Source of the DNA: Actimicrobium sp034313845
GTDB lineage: Bacteria; Pseudomonadota; Gammaproteobacteria; Burkholderiales; Burkholderiaceae_D
Assembly: GCF_034313845.1 (NCBI RefSeq)
Contig: NZ_JAVIWN010000003.1
Reading direction: 5' to 3' (one strand)
Length of the DNA stretch: 64,000 nt
Part shown: positions 6,324-15,578 of the stretch, one piece after another
Position numbering within the stretch: the stretch's first letter is position 1
Layout: every line of letters begins with the position of its first letter
Program-made: the position numbers and the translations under genes
The notes under the pieces: model-generated
What the model was told of the DNA's origin: nothing
The model's input: only the letters and a program-made list of their open reading frames with translations
Databases searched by the model: none

Positions 6324-8546
6324 ATGCGTACTGAATGGATAAATCAGGCTGGCCCCGTTGGTGCCGGCGAAGCAAGCCCGGCCTCAATCGCGGTGTCGCG
6401 CCGTAGTTTCATGAAAGTTTCCGGTGTGGTGGGCGGTGGCTTGTTGCTCGGCTTCTTCGTGCCTGGCGCGAACAAGCTGGCCAACGCGCAGGCACTGAAA
6501 GCGGTGTATGCGCCCAACGCCTTTTTGCGGATTGCTCCCGACAACACCATTACCGTGGCGGTCAACCGTCTTGAATTTGGCCAGGGTGTCAACACCAGCC
6601 TGCCAATGCTGATCGCCGAAGAACTCGATTGCGACTGGACCAAAGTCCGTAGCGAGCTGGCACCTGCCGCCGACGTTTTCAAAGATCCGGTATTCGGCAT
6701 GCAAATGACCGGCGGCTCCGGCACCATCGCCCACTCCTACACGCAGTACCGTGAAATCGGCGCAACCGCTCGGGCCATGCTCATCGCAGCCGCAGCCGAA
6801 CAATGGCAAGTCAAGCCTGCTCAGTGCAGTACCGCCAAGGGTGTCGTCATCGGCCCCGGCGGCAAGAAGGCGAACTATGGCGCGCTGGCCGACGCTGCGA
6901 TGAAGCAGCCGATGCCGGAAAAAGTCGCGCTGAAAGATCCAAAGAGCTTCAGGATCATCGGCAAGCCGACGCCACGAATTGATGCTCGTGCCAAATCAAC
7001 CGGCGAGCAAGTGTTTGGGATTGATGCCAGCGTGCCCGGCATGAAAGTCGCCGTCGTCGCACGTCCGCCGGTATTTGGCGGCAAGGTCGGCAAATTCGAT
7101 GCGAGCAAGGCATTGGCGGTCAAGGGCGTGCTGGCCGTGCTGGAAGTGCCAACCGATCGCGGTGGGAGCGGCGTCGTTGTGATCGCTGACGGCTACTGGC
7201 CGGCGAAGACCGGGCGCGACGCGCTCGTCATCGAGTGGAATACCAGTGCGGTCGAAAAAATCAGCAGCGACAAGCAACTGATTGCTTACAAGGAGTTGGC
7301 GCAAAAGCCCGGTACGGTCGCGCTCAAGGCCGACATCGGCAAGCTCGCGACGGCACCGAAAAAAATCACGGCAGACTATGAGTTTCCGTATCTGGCGCAC
7401 GCGCCGATGGAACCGTTGAACTGCATCGTCGACTTGAAGGCCGATCGCTGCACAGTCTGGGCGGGCACCCAGTTCCAGACCGTTGACCAAGGTGCGATTG
7501 CACGTACGGCGGGCATGAAAGTCGAGCAGGTAACCTTGAACACGATGATGGCCGGTGGCGGTTTTGGCCGGCGCGCGGTGCCAAGCTCGGACTTTATCGT
7601 TGAAGCGGTACAGGTTGCCAAGGCCTGGAAAACCGCCGGGAAAACCAGCCCGATCAAAGTGATCTGGAGTCGGGAAGATGACATCAAGGGCGGATATTAC
7701 CGTCCGGCTACAGTCCATCGGGCCGAAATCGGGCTCGACGAGAAGGGCGATATCGTGGCCTGGAATCACACGATCGTGAGCCAGTCGATCATGATGGGAA
7801 CGCCTTTTGAAGCCTTCGCCGTCAAGGACGGAGTTGACTCCACGATGACCGAAGGCATGGGTGTGCCCTACGGATTGCCAATGAACCTGTCGGTTCACAA
7901 TGTCACGGCCAACGTGCCCGTGCTGTGGTGGCGTTCGGTCGGCTCGACCCATACGGGTTTCGTGATGGAGACACTGATCGATGAAGCCGCCCAGATGGCC
8001 GGTGCCGATCCGGTGGCCTATCGCAAGAAGCTCATTGGTGACAAGCATCCGCGTCATCTGGCAGCACTTGACCTTGCGGTGGCCAAGTCCGGTTACGGCA
8101 AGACCAAGCTGCCAGCAGGCCAGGCCTTTGGCGTGGCGATCCACGAGTCATTCAACTCGGTGGTGGCCTACGTCGTGGTGGCCTCGATGGCAGATGGCAA
8201 GCCCAAGCTGCATTCGGTGACCGCCGGCGTGCATTGCAACCTGGCGGTCAATCCGCTGACGATCGAGGCCCAGGTGCAGGGGGCGATTCTGATGGGATTG
8301 GGTACCACACTGGCCGGTGCAGCCGTGACGCTCAAGGATGGCGTGGTCGAGCAAAACAACTTCAACGATTATGTCGTTGCACGCATGTCCGACATGCCGA
8401 AGGTGGCCGTGCATATTGTCGCTTCGGGCGATGCACCGACCGGCATGGGCGAACCCGGCTTGCCGCCACTGGCACCGGCCTTCGCCAATGCATTGGCCAA
8501 GCTCAGTGGCAAGCGCTTGCGCAAGTTGCCATTCGACCTGGCCTGA
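6324..8546 (+). CDS. iorB: Molybdopterin-binding subunit of an aldehyde/N-heterocycle hydroxylase (IorB-like)
   Basis: This is a 740-aa catalytic subunit. ATG 6324 has an upstream GGAG; the frame extends further upstream only by overlap with iorA. Residues 25-31 (SRRSFMK) followed by a Gly/Leu-rich stretch ending in ANAQA form a Tat signal, so the folded complex is exported to the periplasm with its 2Fe-2S partner. The Mo-cofactor regions are visible, including GGGFGRRA and the active-site Glu near residue 710 in GEPGLPPLAP. The family oxidises aldehydes or N-heterocycles such as isoquinoline; the substrate here is unknown. A MobA-type protein follows after 12 bases, matching its need for a molybdopterin cytosine dinucleotide. 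Confidence 0.93.
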   Translation: MRTEWINQAGPVGAGEASPASIAVSRRSFMKVSGVVGGGLLLGFFVPGANKLANAQALKAVYAPNAFLRIAPDNTITVAVNRLEFGQGVNTSLPMLIAEELDCDWTKVRSELAPAADVFKDPVFGMQMTGGSGTIAHSYTQYREIGATARAMLIAAAAEQWQVKPAQCSTAKGVVIGPGGKKANYGALADAAMKQPMPEKVALKDPKSFRIIGKPTPRIDARAKSTGEQVFGIDASVPGMKVAVVARPPVFGGKVGKFDASKALAVKGVLAVLEVPTDRGGSGVVVIADGYWPAKTGRDALVIEWNTSAVEKISSDKQLIAYKELAQKPGTVALKADIGKLATAPKKITADYEFPYLAHAPMEPLNCIVDLKADRCTVWAGTQFQTVDQGAIARTAGMKVEQVTLNTMMAGGGFGRRAVPSSDFIVEAVQVAKAWKTAGKTSPIKVIWSREDDIKGGYYRPATVHRAEIGLDEKGDIVAWNHTIVSQSIMMGTPFEAFAVKDGVDSTMTEGMGVPYGLPMNLSVHNVTANVPVLWWRSVGSTHTGFVMETLIDEAAQMAGADPVAYRKKLIGDKHPRHLAALDLAVAKSGYGKTKLPAGQAFGVAIHESFNSVVAYVVVASMADGKPKLHSVTAGVHCNLAVNPLTIEAQVQGAILMGLGTTLAGAAVTLKDGVVEQNNFNDYVVARMSDMPKVAVHIVASGDAPTGMGEPGLPPLAPAFANALAKLSGKRLRKLPFDLA

Positions 8547-8558
8547 CGGCGCACGACG

Positions 8559-9137
8559 ATGCATTGCACCGGACTCCTGCTTGCGGCAGGGCGTGGCCGC
8601 CGTTTTGATCCAAGTGGCTTGCAGGACAAACTGCTGCAGATCATGCCGCAGGGCGAGCATGTCGCCGTGCGTTCGGCGCAACGGCTCGCGCTGGCATTAA
8701 CCAGCATGCTGGTCGTGGTGCATCCCGATGCCTTGCGGCTGATGACCTTGCTGCATCAGTCCGGCTTTGCTACCAGTTGCTGTGCCGATGCCGCTGCCGG
8801 TATGGGTCACACGCTGGCACATGGCGTGCGCAGCAGTGCGGCCGCGCCGGGCTGGATTGTGGCGCTGGCCGACATGCCGCACGTGAAGTCGTCGACCATC
8901 GTCGCGCTTGATCTGGCAATTCGCAATGGTGCCGATATTGCAGTCCCCGTGCATCAGGGGCGGCGCGGCAATCCGGTCGGATTCAGTCGCTTGCACCAGC
9001 AGGCACTACTGGGCATGCACGGCGATCGAGGTGCGCGCGAAGTGGTCAGGGCCAATCCTGTGGTCGAGGTCGAAGTGGATGATCCCGGCATCTTTTTTGA
9101 TATCGACACGCCGGACGACCTGCAAAAAAGTGGTTAG
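8559..9137 (+). CDS. MobA-like NTP transferase (molybdenum cofactor cytidylyltransferase type)
   Basis: This is a 192-aa nucleotidyltransferase with the signature LLLAAGRGRRF at 6-16, an LQDKLL uridylyl-transferase-like loop, LADMPHV as the metal-binding Asp motif, and a late HQGRRGNPVGFS loop. Proteins of this group (MocA) join CTP to molybdopterin to make the cytosine dinucleotide form used by xanthine-oxidase-family enzymes. It lies 12 bases after iorB in the same operon, which strongly supports a role in maturing that enzyme. No XdhC-type sulfuration or insertion chaperone is found beside it. Confidence 0.87.
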   Translation: MHCTGLLLAAGRGRRFDPSGLQDKLLQIMPQGEHVAVRSAQRLALALTSMLVVVHPDALRLMTLLHQSGFATSCCADAAAGMGHTLAHGVRSSAAAPGWIVALADMPHVKSSTIVALDLAIRNGADIAVPVHQGRRGNPVGFSRLHQQALLGMHGDRGAREVVRANPVVEVEVDDPGIFFDIDTPDDLQKSG

Positions 9138-9192
9138 TTCTGCAGCTCTTGTATGATCCTGCCTGTCCCTTCCACCTCTGGAAATTTTCTGC

Positions 9193-9654
9193 ATGAACAT
9201 CAATTTTTTTAACCAGCGGCTGGCATTCCGGCTCGGATTTGCCGGGCTGATTCCATTTGTGTTGTTGTCGCTCGGCTGCTGGCTGGTGCATCCCGATTGG
9301 CTCGGTTATCTGATCAAGGCGCAGCTGGCTTACGGGATTGCCATTCTCTCGTTCCTCGGGGGTATTCATTGGGGAGCGGCGCTGACCGTCAAGTTGCTCA
9401 CTATCGATCAGACCAAGCGCGCTCTGATCTGGGGTGTGACGCCATCGCTGATTGCACTGCTGGCCTCGCGGATCGAAATTGGTGTGGGTTTTGCGGTACT
9501 GATGGCCGGCTTCATCGCCGCCTACCAGATCGACAAGCGCCTGTACCAGTGGTACGACATTCCGGGCTGGTTTATCGGTCTGCGTTTCAAACTTACTTGC
9601 GTAGTCGTCTCGGCATTGCTCGTGACCTTCCTCGCTGCCAATGTCAGGAGCTGA
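9193..9654 (+). CDS. DUF3429 family membrane protein
   Basis: This is a 153-aa integral membrane protein with four or five predicted membrane segments (around 15-35, 45-60, 80-100, 105-120 and 130-150) and the family-typical FLGGIHWGAAL stretch. DUF3429 members are conserved inner-membrane proteins of unknown function in Proteobacteria. It ends just before the M61 peptidase start, whose Shine-Dalgarno (aggag) lies in its last codons, so the two are translationally close. Nothing indicates a role with the molybdenum enzyme upstream. Confidence 0.85.
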   Translation: MNINFFNQRLAFRLGFAGLIPFVLLSLGCWLVHPDWLGYLIKAQLAYGIAILSFLGGIHWGAALTVKLLTIDQTKRALIWGVTPSLIALLASRIEIGVGFAVLMAGFIAAYQIDKRLYQWYDIPGWFIGLRFKLTCVVVSALLVTFLAANVRS

Positions 9655-9655
9655 T

Positions 9656-11449
9656 GTGAACAACGATACGACCCATCCGATTCATTACACCATCGTCGCG
9701 CGCGATCTCGGCGCTCACTTGTTCGCAGTCACGCTGACCATTGCCCGGCCCGACCCGGCGGGCCAGTTGCTGAGTCTGCCGGCATGGATTCCGGGCAGCT
9801 ACATGATCCGCGAATTCGCCCGCAATATCGTGCAGATCCGGGCCAGCTCGGGTGGCAAGAAAGTCATCCTGCGCAAGCGTGACAAGCACAGCTGGCAAGC
9901 GGCTGCCTGCAGCGGTGCGCTCGTCGTCAGTTACGACGTCTATGCGTGGGACTTGTCGGTACGTGCGGCGCATCTTGATCAGACGCATGGATTTTTCAAT
10001 GGCACCAGCGTGTTCCTGCAAGTGGCAGGGCAGGACGGCGTGCCGCACGTCGTCGATATCGTCAAGCCGGACGACGTGGCTTGCCAGAACTGGCGCGTCG
10101 CTACCGCATTGCCCGAACTCGATGCGAGACGTCTGGGTTTCGGCACTTATGTCGCAGCGAATTATGATGAGTTGATCGACCATCCGGTCGAGCTGGGGTC
10201 CTTTGCCCTGGCGACGTTTGTCGCGCATGGCGTACCGCACGATATCGTCATCACCGGCAATGTTCCAAACCTCGACATGGCGCGACTGCAGGCTGACCTG
10301 ACCCGGATTTGCGAAGCGCAGATTGGCCTGTTTGAACCCGACTCCAAACGCGCACCGATGGCGCGTTATCTGTTCATGACGCTGGCGGTCGGCGATGGCT
10401 ATGGCGGACTTGAGCACCGCGCGTCGACCGCATTGATCTGCAAGCGGGCCGACTTGCCAGTGCTTGGCCAGCCCGAACTGAACGACGGTTACCGCACCTT
10501 CCTCGGTCTGTGCAGCCACGAATATTTCCATACCTGGAACGTCAAGCGCATCAAGCCAGCTGCCTTCGCGCCGTATGCGCTGGCCAGCGAAAGCTATACC
10601 TCGCTGCTCTGGTTGTTTGAAGGGTTCACCAGTTATTACGATGACCTGATGCTGGTACGCAGCGGTGTCATCGATGACGCTGCCTACTTCACGTTGCTTG
10701 GCAAGACCATCGACAGCGTGCTGCGTGGCAGTGGCCGCAGCAAGCAATCGGTGGCGGATTCGAGTTTCGATGCGTGGATCAAATACTACCGGCAGGATGA
10801 AAATGCGCCGAACGCGATCGTCAGCTACTACACAAAGGGTTCGTTAGTCGCACTGACGCTGGACCTGACCATTCGTGCCGAAACAGCCGGCAAGAAGTCA
10901 CTCGATGATGTGATGCGGTTGTTGTGGCAGCGCTATGGCCGCGACTTTTTCGAGACTGGCCGTGGCGTCACCGAGGCCGAAGTCGAGGCATTGATCGACG
11001 AAGCCAGCGGCCTCAAGCTCAAGCGCCTGCTCGACCGTGCGGTACGCGGTACGACCGACTTGCCACTGGCCGACGTGCTCGCGCCATTCGGTGTCGTGTT
11101 CGCCGCAAAGAAGGCATCGGGAGTGGTGGCGCTAGGTGTGCGTACTGCCCGCGACGGCAATGACTGCAAGCTCGCCAGCGTCTATGAAAAAGGCGTCGCG
11201 CACCGGGCCGGTCTGTCGGCCGGCGATGTGCTGGTGGCCATCGACGGATTACGCGTCAATGCCACCAATCTGGCCGATTTGCTGCGACGCTATCGCGCTG
11301 GTGACAAGGTGGCAGTGCATGCATTCCGGCGCGACGAGCTGATGACATTCAACGTCAAACTCGCACTCGATGATGCCCCGGCCAACACCTTGTCGTTGCT
11401 GGACAAGCCCGCCGCTGCGGTCAAATTGCGGCGTGCCTGGCTCGGTTGA
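9656..11449 (+). CDS. M61 family metallopeptidase with PDZ domain
   Basis: This is a 597-aa protein of the M61 glycyl-aminopeptidase family. GTG 9656 is preferred over the ATG at 9641 because an aggag site sits 7 bases before it. The zinc site is clear: HEYFH (His288, Glu289, His292) followed by the third ligand Glu322 in WLFEGFTSYYDD. The N-terminal beta-sandwich of the family occupies about 1-170. A C-terminal PDZ domain lies at about 480-575 (ASVYEKGVAHRAGLSAGDVL). No signal peptide is seen, so it is cytoplasmic. Family enzymes release N-terminal Gly, Ala or acidic residues. It ends 10 bases from convergent trpC. Confidence 0.92.
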   Translation: MNNDTTHPIHYTIVARDLGAHLFAVTLTIARPDPAGQLLSLPAWIPGSYMIREFARNIVQIRASSGGKKVILRKRDKHSWQAAACSGALVVSYDVYAWDLSVRAAHLDQTHGFFNGTSVFLQVAGQDGVPHVVDIVKPDDVACQNWRVATALPELDARRLGFGTYVAANYDELIDHPVELGSFALATFVAHGVPHDIVITGNVPNLDMARLQADLTRICEAQIGLFEPDSKRAPMARYLFMTLAVGDGYGGLEHRASTALICKRADLPVLGQPELNDGYRTFLGLCSHEYFHTWNVKRIKPAAFAPYALASESYTSLLWLFEGFTSYYDDLMLVRSGVIDDAAYFTLLGKTIDSVLRGSGRSKQSVADSSFDAWIKYYRQDENAPNAIVSYYTKGSLVALTLDLTIRAETAGKKSLDDVMRLLWQRYGRDFFETGRGVTEAEVEALIDEASGLKLKRLLDRAVRGTTDLPLADVLAPFGVVFAAKKASGVVALGVRTARDGNDCKLASVYEKGVAHRAGLSAGDVLVAIDGLRVNATNLADLLRRYRAGDKVAVHAFRRDELMTFNVKLALDDAPANTLSLLDKPAAAVKLRRAWLG

Positions 11450-11458
11450 ATTCCCGGT

Positions 11459-12259
11459 TCAGGCGAAGAGCCGGTTCAGTTCGAATCCCGGATCGGCGGC
11501 GCGCATGAAGGCTTCTCCGACCAGGAACGCATTGACGTCGTGATCGCGCATGCGCTTGACATCGTCGGTGGTGACGATGCCCGACTCGGTGATGACCAGC
11601 TTGTCCGGCGAGATGCGCGGCAGCAGGTCGATGGTGTTTTGCAGCGAAGTCTCGAAGGTACGCAAGTTGCGGTTGTTCACGCCGAGCAGCGCGCTCTTGA
11701 GACGCAGCGCGGCGGTCAGTTCGTCCGCGTTGTGCACCTCGATCAGCACGCCCATTCCCAGTTCGTGCGCGACGGCTTCCATCTCGGCCATCAAGCCGTG
11801 ATCGAGTGCCGCGACGATCAGCAGGATGGCATCCGCACCCCAGCTGCGGGCTTCATAAATCTGGTACGGATCGATCATGAAATCCTTGCGTAGCGCCGGC
11901 AAACTGCAGGCTGCACGGGCTTGGCGCAGATAGGCCGGATCGCCCTGAAAGAAGTTCACATCGGTCAGTACCGACAGGCAGGCAGCGCCGAATTGTGCGT
12001 AGCTGGCGGCGATGTCGGCGGGCTTGAAATCGACCCGCAGCACGCCTTTTGATGGCGAGGCCTTCTTGATTTCGGCGATCACGCCGGCCTGACCGGCAGC
12101 GATTTTCTGGCGCAGGCTGGCTTCGAATCCGCGCAGATTGCTGCGTGCTTCGGTATCGGCTTCGACTTCGCGGCGCAGGCTGGCAAAGTCACGGTATTTT
12201 TTGGCGGCAGCGACTTCGTCGGCTTTGACGTCGAGGATTTTGGTAAGGATATCGGACAT
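11459..12259 (-). CDS. trpC: Indole-3-glycerol phosphate synthase TrpC
   Basis: This is a 266-aa TIM-barrel enzyme that closes the indole ring of carboxyphenylaminodeoxyribulose phosphate, the fourth step of tryptophan synthesis. Family motifs are evident: EIKKASPSKGVLR near 63-76, SVLTDVNFFQG, LRKDFMIDPYQI, GVNNRNLRTFE and ITESGI. The length is that of monofunctional TrpC, not fused to TrpF. It is the last gene of the rpe-gph-trpEGDC run and starts 13 bases after trpD. Confidence 0.97.
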   Translation of the reverse strand: MSDILTKILDVKADEVAAAKKYRDFASLRREVEADTEARSNLRGFEASLRQKIAAGQAGVIAEIKKASPSKGVLRVDFKPADIAASYAQFGAACLSVLTDVNFFQGDPAYLRQARAACSLPALRKDFMIDPYQIYEARSWGADAILLIVAALDHGLMAEMEAVAHELGMGVLIEVHNADELTAALRLKSALLGVNNRNLRTFETSLQNTIDLLPRISPDKLVITESGIVTTDDVKRMRDHDVNAFLVGEAFMRAADPGFELNRLFA

Positions 12260-12272
12260 GATTTTCGTGGCT

Positions 12273-13307
12273 TCAGGAGCTGGCTAGTTGCTGGGTAACG
12301 CTGACAAATTGCGCCAGCTTGGCACGTGCGGCACCGGAGGCGATGGCGGCTTGCGCGGCGATCAACCCCTCGCCGATGGACGCGGAGATACCGGCGGCAT
12401 ACAGCGCTGCGCCGGCATTGAGAGCGACGATATCGCGTACCGGACCGGGGGTGTCGTCGAGCGCTTCGAGGATTTTCTGACGCGATTCGCTCGCATTGCT
12501 GACCTTGAGGTTGCGGCTGGCGACCATGGCCAGACCGAAGTCTTCCGGATGGATTTCGTACTCGCGGATTTCGCCATTGACCAGCTCACCAACGAGGGTG
12601 CCGGCACCGAGCGAAATCTCGTCCATGTTGTCGCGACCCCAGACCACCATCGCATGTTGCGCACCGAGTCGCTGCAGCACACGCACCTGGATGCCGACGA
12701 GGTCGGCGTGGAAGACACCCATCAGGATATGGGGGGCACCAGCCGGATTGGTCAGCGGACCGAGGATGTTGAAAATGGTCCGCACACCGAGTTCCTTGCG
12801 TACCGGTGCAGCGTGTTTCATGGCCGCGTGATGGTTGGGTGCGAACATGAAACCGATGCCGGTCTGGGCAATCGATTGGGCGATCTGTTCGGGTTTCAGA
12901 TTGATGTTCGCGCCGAGTGCTTCGAGTACATCGGCGCTGCCCGACGACGATGACACGCTGCGTCCGCCATGCTTGGCCACACGCGCGCCGGCCGCTGCAG
13001 CGACGAACATCGTGGCGGTCGAGATGTTGAAGGTGTGGGCACCGTCACCACCGGTACCGACGATGTCGAGCAGGTTGGTGGTGTCGGCCATTGGCACCTT
13101 GGTGGCGAACTCGCGCATGACCTGGGCGGCGGCGGCGATTTCTCCGACGGTTTCTTTCTTCACGCGCAGGCCCATTGTCAGCGCCGCGATCATCACCGGC
13201 GACATCTCGCCCTGCATGATCTGGCGGAACAGCGACAGCATTTCGTCATGAAAAATTTCGCGGTGGTCGATACAGCGCAGCAGCGCTTCTTGAGGCGTGA
13301 TGGGCAT
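12273..13307 (-). CDS. trpD: Anthranilate phosphoribosyltransferase TrpD
   Basis: This is a 344-aa enzyme that transfers phosphoribosyl from PRPP to anthranilate. The start at ATG 13307 (MPITPQEALLRCIDHREI) gives the normal family length; the open frame upstream overlaps trpG antiregister and is spurious. The glycine-rich PRPP motif GTGGDGAHTFNIST near 80-93 and HGGRSVSSSSGSADVLEALG are visible. It is separate from trpG here, unlike the enteric TrpGD fusion. It lies 34 bases after trpG. Confidence 0.97.
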   Translation of the reverse strand: MPITPQEALLRCIDHREIFHDEMLSLFRQIMQGEMSPVMIAALTMGLRVKKETVGEIAAAAQVMREFATKVPMADTTNLLDIVGTGGDGAHTFNISTATMFVAAAAGARVAKHGGRSVSSSSGSADVLEALGANINLKPEQIAQSIAQTGIGFMFAPNHHAAMKHAAPVRKELGVRTIFNILGPLTNPAGAPHILMGVFHADLVGIQVRVLQRLGAQHAMVVWGRDNMDEISLGAGTLVGELVNGEIREYEIHPEDFGLAMVASRNLKVSNASESRQKILEALDDTPGPVRDIVALNAGAALYAAGISASIGEGLIAAQAAIASGAARAKLAQFVSVTQQLASS

Positions 13308-13341
13308 AGCATGTCCTGTCAATGGAGGGGAGGTGGGCACG

Positions 13342-13905
13342 TCAGCCACGCAGGAAGTTTTGCAGTAGCGCGTGACCATGCTCCGACAAGATCGATTCGG
13401 GATGGAATTGCACGCCATGCACATTGAATTCCTTATGCTGCACGCCCATGATTTCGCCGTCATCGGTCCAGGCGGTGACTTCCAGGCACGCCGGCAACGA
13501 GGCGCGCTCGATGGCCAGCGAGTGATAGCGGGTGACCGTGTAAGGACTCGGCAAATCCTTGAAGACACTCACGCCGGTGTGAGCAATGAGCGACGTCTTG
13601 CCGTGCATGACTTCGCGTGCCCGGATCACTTTGCCGCCGAATGCCGCGCCGATGGCCTGATGGCCGAGGCACACGCCGAGGATCGGAATCTGGCCGGCAA
13701 AGCGTTGCAGCAACGGCACCGAGACACCGGCTTCATGCGGGGTGCACGGTCCCGGCGAGATGCAGATATGGTCCGGCTTCATCGCCGCGATGGCGTCGAG
13801 CGTGACTTCGTCATTGCGTACGGTGCGCACGTCCTCGCCGAGTTCGCCAAAGTACTGCACCAGGTTATATGTAAACGAATCGTAGTTGTCGATCATTAGC
13901 AGCAT
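13342..13905 (-). CDS. trpG: Anthranilate synthase glutamine amidotransferase subunit TrpG
   Basis: This is a 187-aa class I amidotransferase that supplies ammonia from glutamine to TrpE. The nucleophile is Cys79 in GVCLGHQAIG, and the His168/Glu170 pair lies in VQFHPES. ATG 13905 begins MLLMIDNYDSFTYN, the standard N-terminus, one base after the trpE stop (TGACATG), so the subunits are translated in tandem. Some bacteria share this subunit with folate synthesis (PabA); that dual use is possible here as no separate pabA is seen. Confidence 0.97.
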   Translation of the reverse strand: MLLMIDNYDSFTYNLVQYFGELGEDVRTVRNDEVTLDAIAAMKPDHICISPGPCTPHEAGVSVPLLQRFAGQIPILGVCLGHQAIGAAFGGKVIRAREVMHGKTSLIAHTGVSVFKDLPSPYTVTRYHSLAIERASLPACLEVTAWTDDGEIMGVQHKEFNVHGVQFHPESILSEHGHALLQNFLRG

Positions 13906-13906
13906 G

Positions 13907-15403
13907 TCAGATCTCCCCGTCCAGGCCATCTTGTACTTGTTCCGCTGCGCGTAATACGGCGCGGGCCTTGTTCTCGGTTTCCTGCCATTCCATTTCGGGG
14001 ACTGAATCGGCGACGATGCCAGCCGCGGCCTGCACGTACAACATGCCGTCCTTGATGACGCCGGTGCGGATCGCAATTGCCAGGTCCATTTCGCCACCAA
14101 ACGACAGGTAACCGCAGGCTCCACCGTAGATGCCACGCTTGGTCAGTTCGAGTTCGTCGATGACTTCCATGGCGCGTACTTTCGGCGCGCCCGACAGCGT
14201 GCCGGCCGGGAAGGTCGCCTTGAGTACATCAAGGTTGGACAGGCTCGGTTTGAGCACGGCTTCGACGTTCGACACGATGTGCTGTACGTGGGAATATTTT
14301 TCGATGACGAACTTGTCAGTGACCTTGACGCTGCCGGTTTCGGCGATGCGGCCAAGGTCGTTGCGGGCCAGGTCGATCAGCATCACGTGCTCGGCGATTT
14401 CTTTCGGATCGGCCAGCAGTTCGGTGGCCAGCGCAGCGTCGCTCTCCGGGGTGGATCCGCGCGGACGGGTACCGGCCAGCGGGCGGATCGTGACCTTCAT
14501 CTGGTCGGCATTGATGCTCTCGTTACGGACCAGTATTTCCGGCGAGGCACCGACGATCTGCATGTCACCAAAATTGTAGAAGTACATGTAGGGCGACGGG
14601 TTCAGCGAGCGCAGCGCACGATACAGACTGAGTGGCGAATCGACGTAGGGCTTACGGATGCGCTGGCCAATCTGCACTTGCATCAGGTCGCCGGCCATCA
14701 CGTATTCCTTGGCTTGGGCGACGGCCTTCAGGTAGGCGTCGCGCGGAAAATCGCGGATGCTTTCGGTGCGCACCGAAGCCGATGTGACCGGTGCATCGAC
14801 GGCGCGACGCAGCATCGCGCGCAAGTCCTTGAGACGCTGGCGGGCGGTCGAAAACGCTTCGGGCCGGGTCGGGTCGGCATAGACGATCAGGTAGAGCTTG
14901 CCGGACAGGTTGTCGATGACGGCCAGTTCTTCGGTCACCATCAACTGGATATCGGGTAATCCGAGATCGTCTTTCGGGGTCGAGTCGGCCAGCCGTTTTT
15001 CGATGTGGCGTACCGTGTCGTAGCCAAAATAACCGGCTAGTCCGCCGCAAAACCGTGGCATGCCCGGGCGGATGGCTACCTTGTAGCGGCTCTGGAATTG
15101 TTCAATGAAGTCGAGCGGGTTGCCGCTGACGGATTCGGTGACTTTGCCATCGACGAGGACTTCGGTCAGGTTGCCACTGCTGCGCATGAGTGTCGTGGCC
15201 GGCAAGCCAATGAACGAGTAGCGTCCGAAGCGTTCGCCGCCGACGACGGATTCAAGCAGAAAGGTATTCTTCCCGGCGTGTTGAGGCTGTGCCAGTTTCA
15301 GGTAGAGCGTCAGCGGGGTTTCGAGATCGGCGAAGGCTTCGGCAATCAGCGGGATACGGTTATAGCCTTGCGTGGCAAGCGATTTGAATTCGAGTTCGGT
15401 CAT
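13907..15403 (-). CDS. trpE: Anthranilate synthase component I TrpE
   Basis: This 498-aa enzyme converts chorismate to anthranilate, the first committed step of tryptophan synthesis. The N-terminal regulatory region contains LLESVVGGERFGRYSF, which carries the feedback-inhibition LLES element. The C-terminal chorismate-binding domain shows IRPLAGTRPRG, LIDLARNDLGR, FPAGTLSGAPKVRAMEVID and YGGACGYLSF. The start ATG is 15403, with GGAG eight bases before. A Trp-rich leader peptide and a stable hairpin lie in the gap between gph and this gene. Confidence 0.98.
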   Translation of the reverse strand: MTELEFKSLATQGYNRIPLIAEAFADLETPLTLYLKLAQPQHAGKNTFLLESVVGGERFGRYSFIGLPATTLMRSSGNLTEVLVDGKVTESVSGNPLDFIEQFQSRYKVAIRPGMPRFCGGLAGYFGYDTVRHIEKRLADSTPKDDLGLPDIQLMVTEELAVIDNLSGKLYLIVYADPTRPEAFSTARQRLKDLRAMLRRAVDAPVTSASVRTESIRDFPRDAYLKAVAQAKEYVMAGDLMQVQIGQRIRKPYVDSPLSLYRALRSLNPSPYMYFYNFGDMQIVGASPEILVRNESINADQMKVTIRPLAGTRPRGSTPESDAALATELLADPKEIAEHVMLIDLARNDLGRIAETGSVKVTDKFVIEKYSHVQHIVSNVEAVLKPSLSNLDVLKATFPAGTLSGAPKVRAMEVIDELELTKRGIYGGACGYLSFGGEMDLAIAIRTGVIKDGMLYVQAAAGIVADSVPEMEWQETENKARAVLRAAEQVQDGLDGEI

Positions 15404-15451
15404 GGTGCTCTCCAGGCCTCCCGGTTGTCGGGATGGCGGGTTCTCGGGAAA

Positions 15452-15478
15452 CGTTGACGCCGGCAGGCGAAATCAACG
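15452..15478 (-). promoter_or_regulatory. Hairpin in the trpE leader region
   Basis: On the minus strand, CGTTGA ... TCAACG encloses CGCC tgcc GGCG, giving a 10-bp interrupted stem between the leader-peptide stop (15495) and trpE. It is followed by only three T's, so it is not a convincing terminator. It may be a pause, anti-terminator or anti-Shine-Dalgarno element of the leader. Confidence 0.5.
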
Positions 15479-15494
15479 GCGAATCGGGGACAGT

Positions 15495-15578
15495 TCAGTC
15501 CGGGATTTGCCAGCCTCGCCACAGCCAGGCCTCGGGAGCGCTGGTGAAGCATGCGTGTGTTTTTTTAGCGAGAAGCAT
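15495..15578 (-). CDS. trpL: Tryptophan-rich leader peptide upstream of trpE
   Basis: A 27-aa reading frame on the minus strand, ATG 15578 to TGA 15495, lies between gph (ends 15603) and trpE (starts 15403). Its C-terminal half reads APEAWLWRGWQIPD, with three Trp codons in six (TGG CTG TGG CGA GGC TGG), just before the stop. Trp is rare, so this spacing is the signature of a transcription- or translation-attenuation leader, where ribosome stalling at Trp codons senses charged tRNA-Trp. The Shine-Dalgarno is weak. It would place the control point inside the rpe-gph-trp run rather than at its head. Confidence 0.72.
   Translation of the reverse strand: MLLAKKTHACFTSAPEAWLWRGWQIPD

Noticed and set aside
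6996..8144. A 382-codon frame on the minus strand
   Set aside because: Antisense shadow of iorB without family character.
9644..10747. A 367-codon frame on the minus strand
   Set aside because: Antisense shadow of the M61 peptidase gene.
15452..15478. Calling the trp leader hairpin an intrinsic attenuator-terminator
   Set aside because: Only three T's follow the stem, so it was listed as a regulatory hairpin rather than a terminator.
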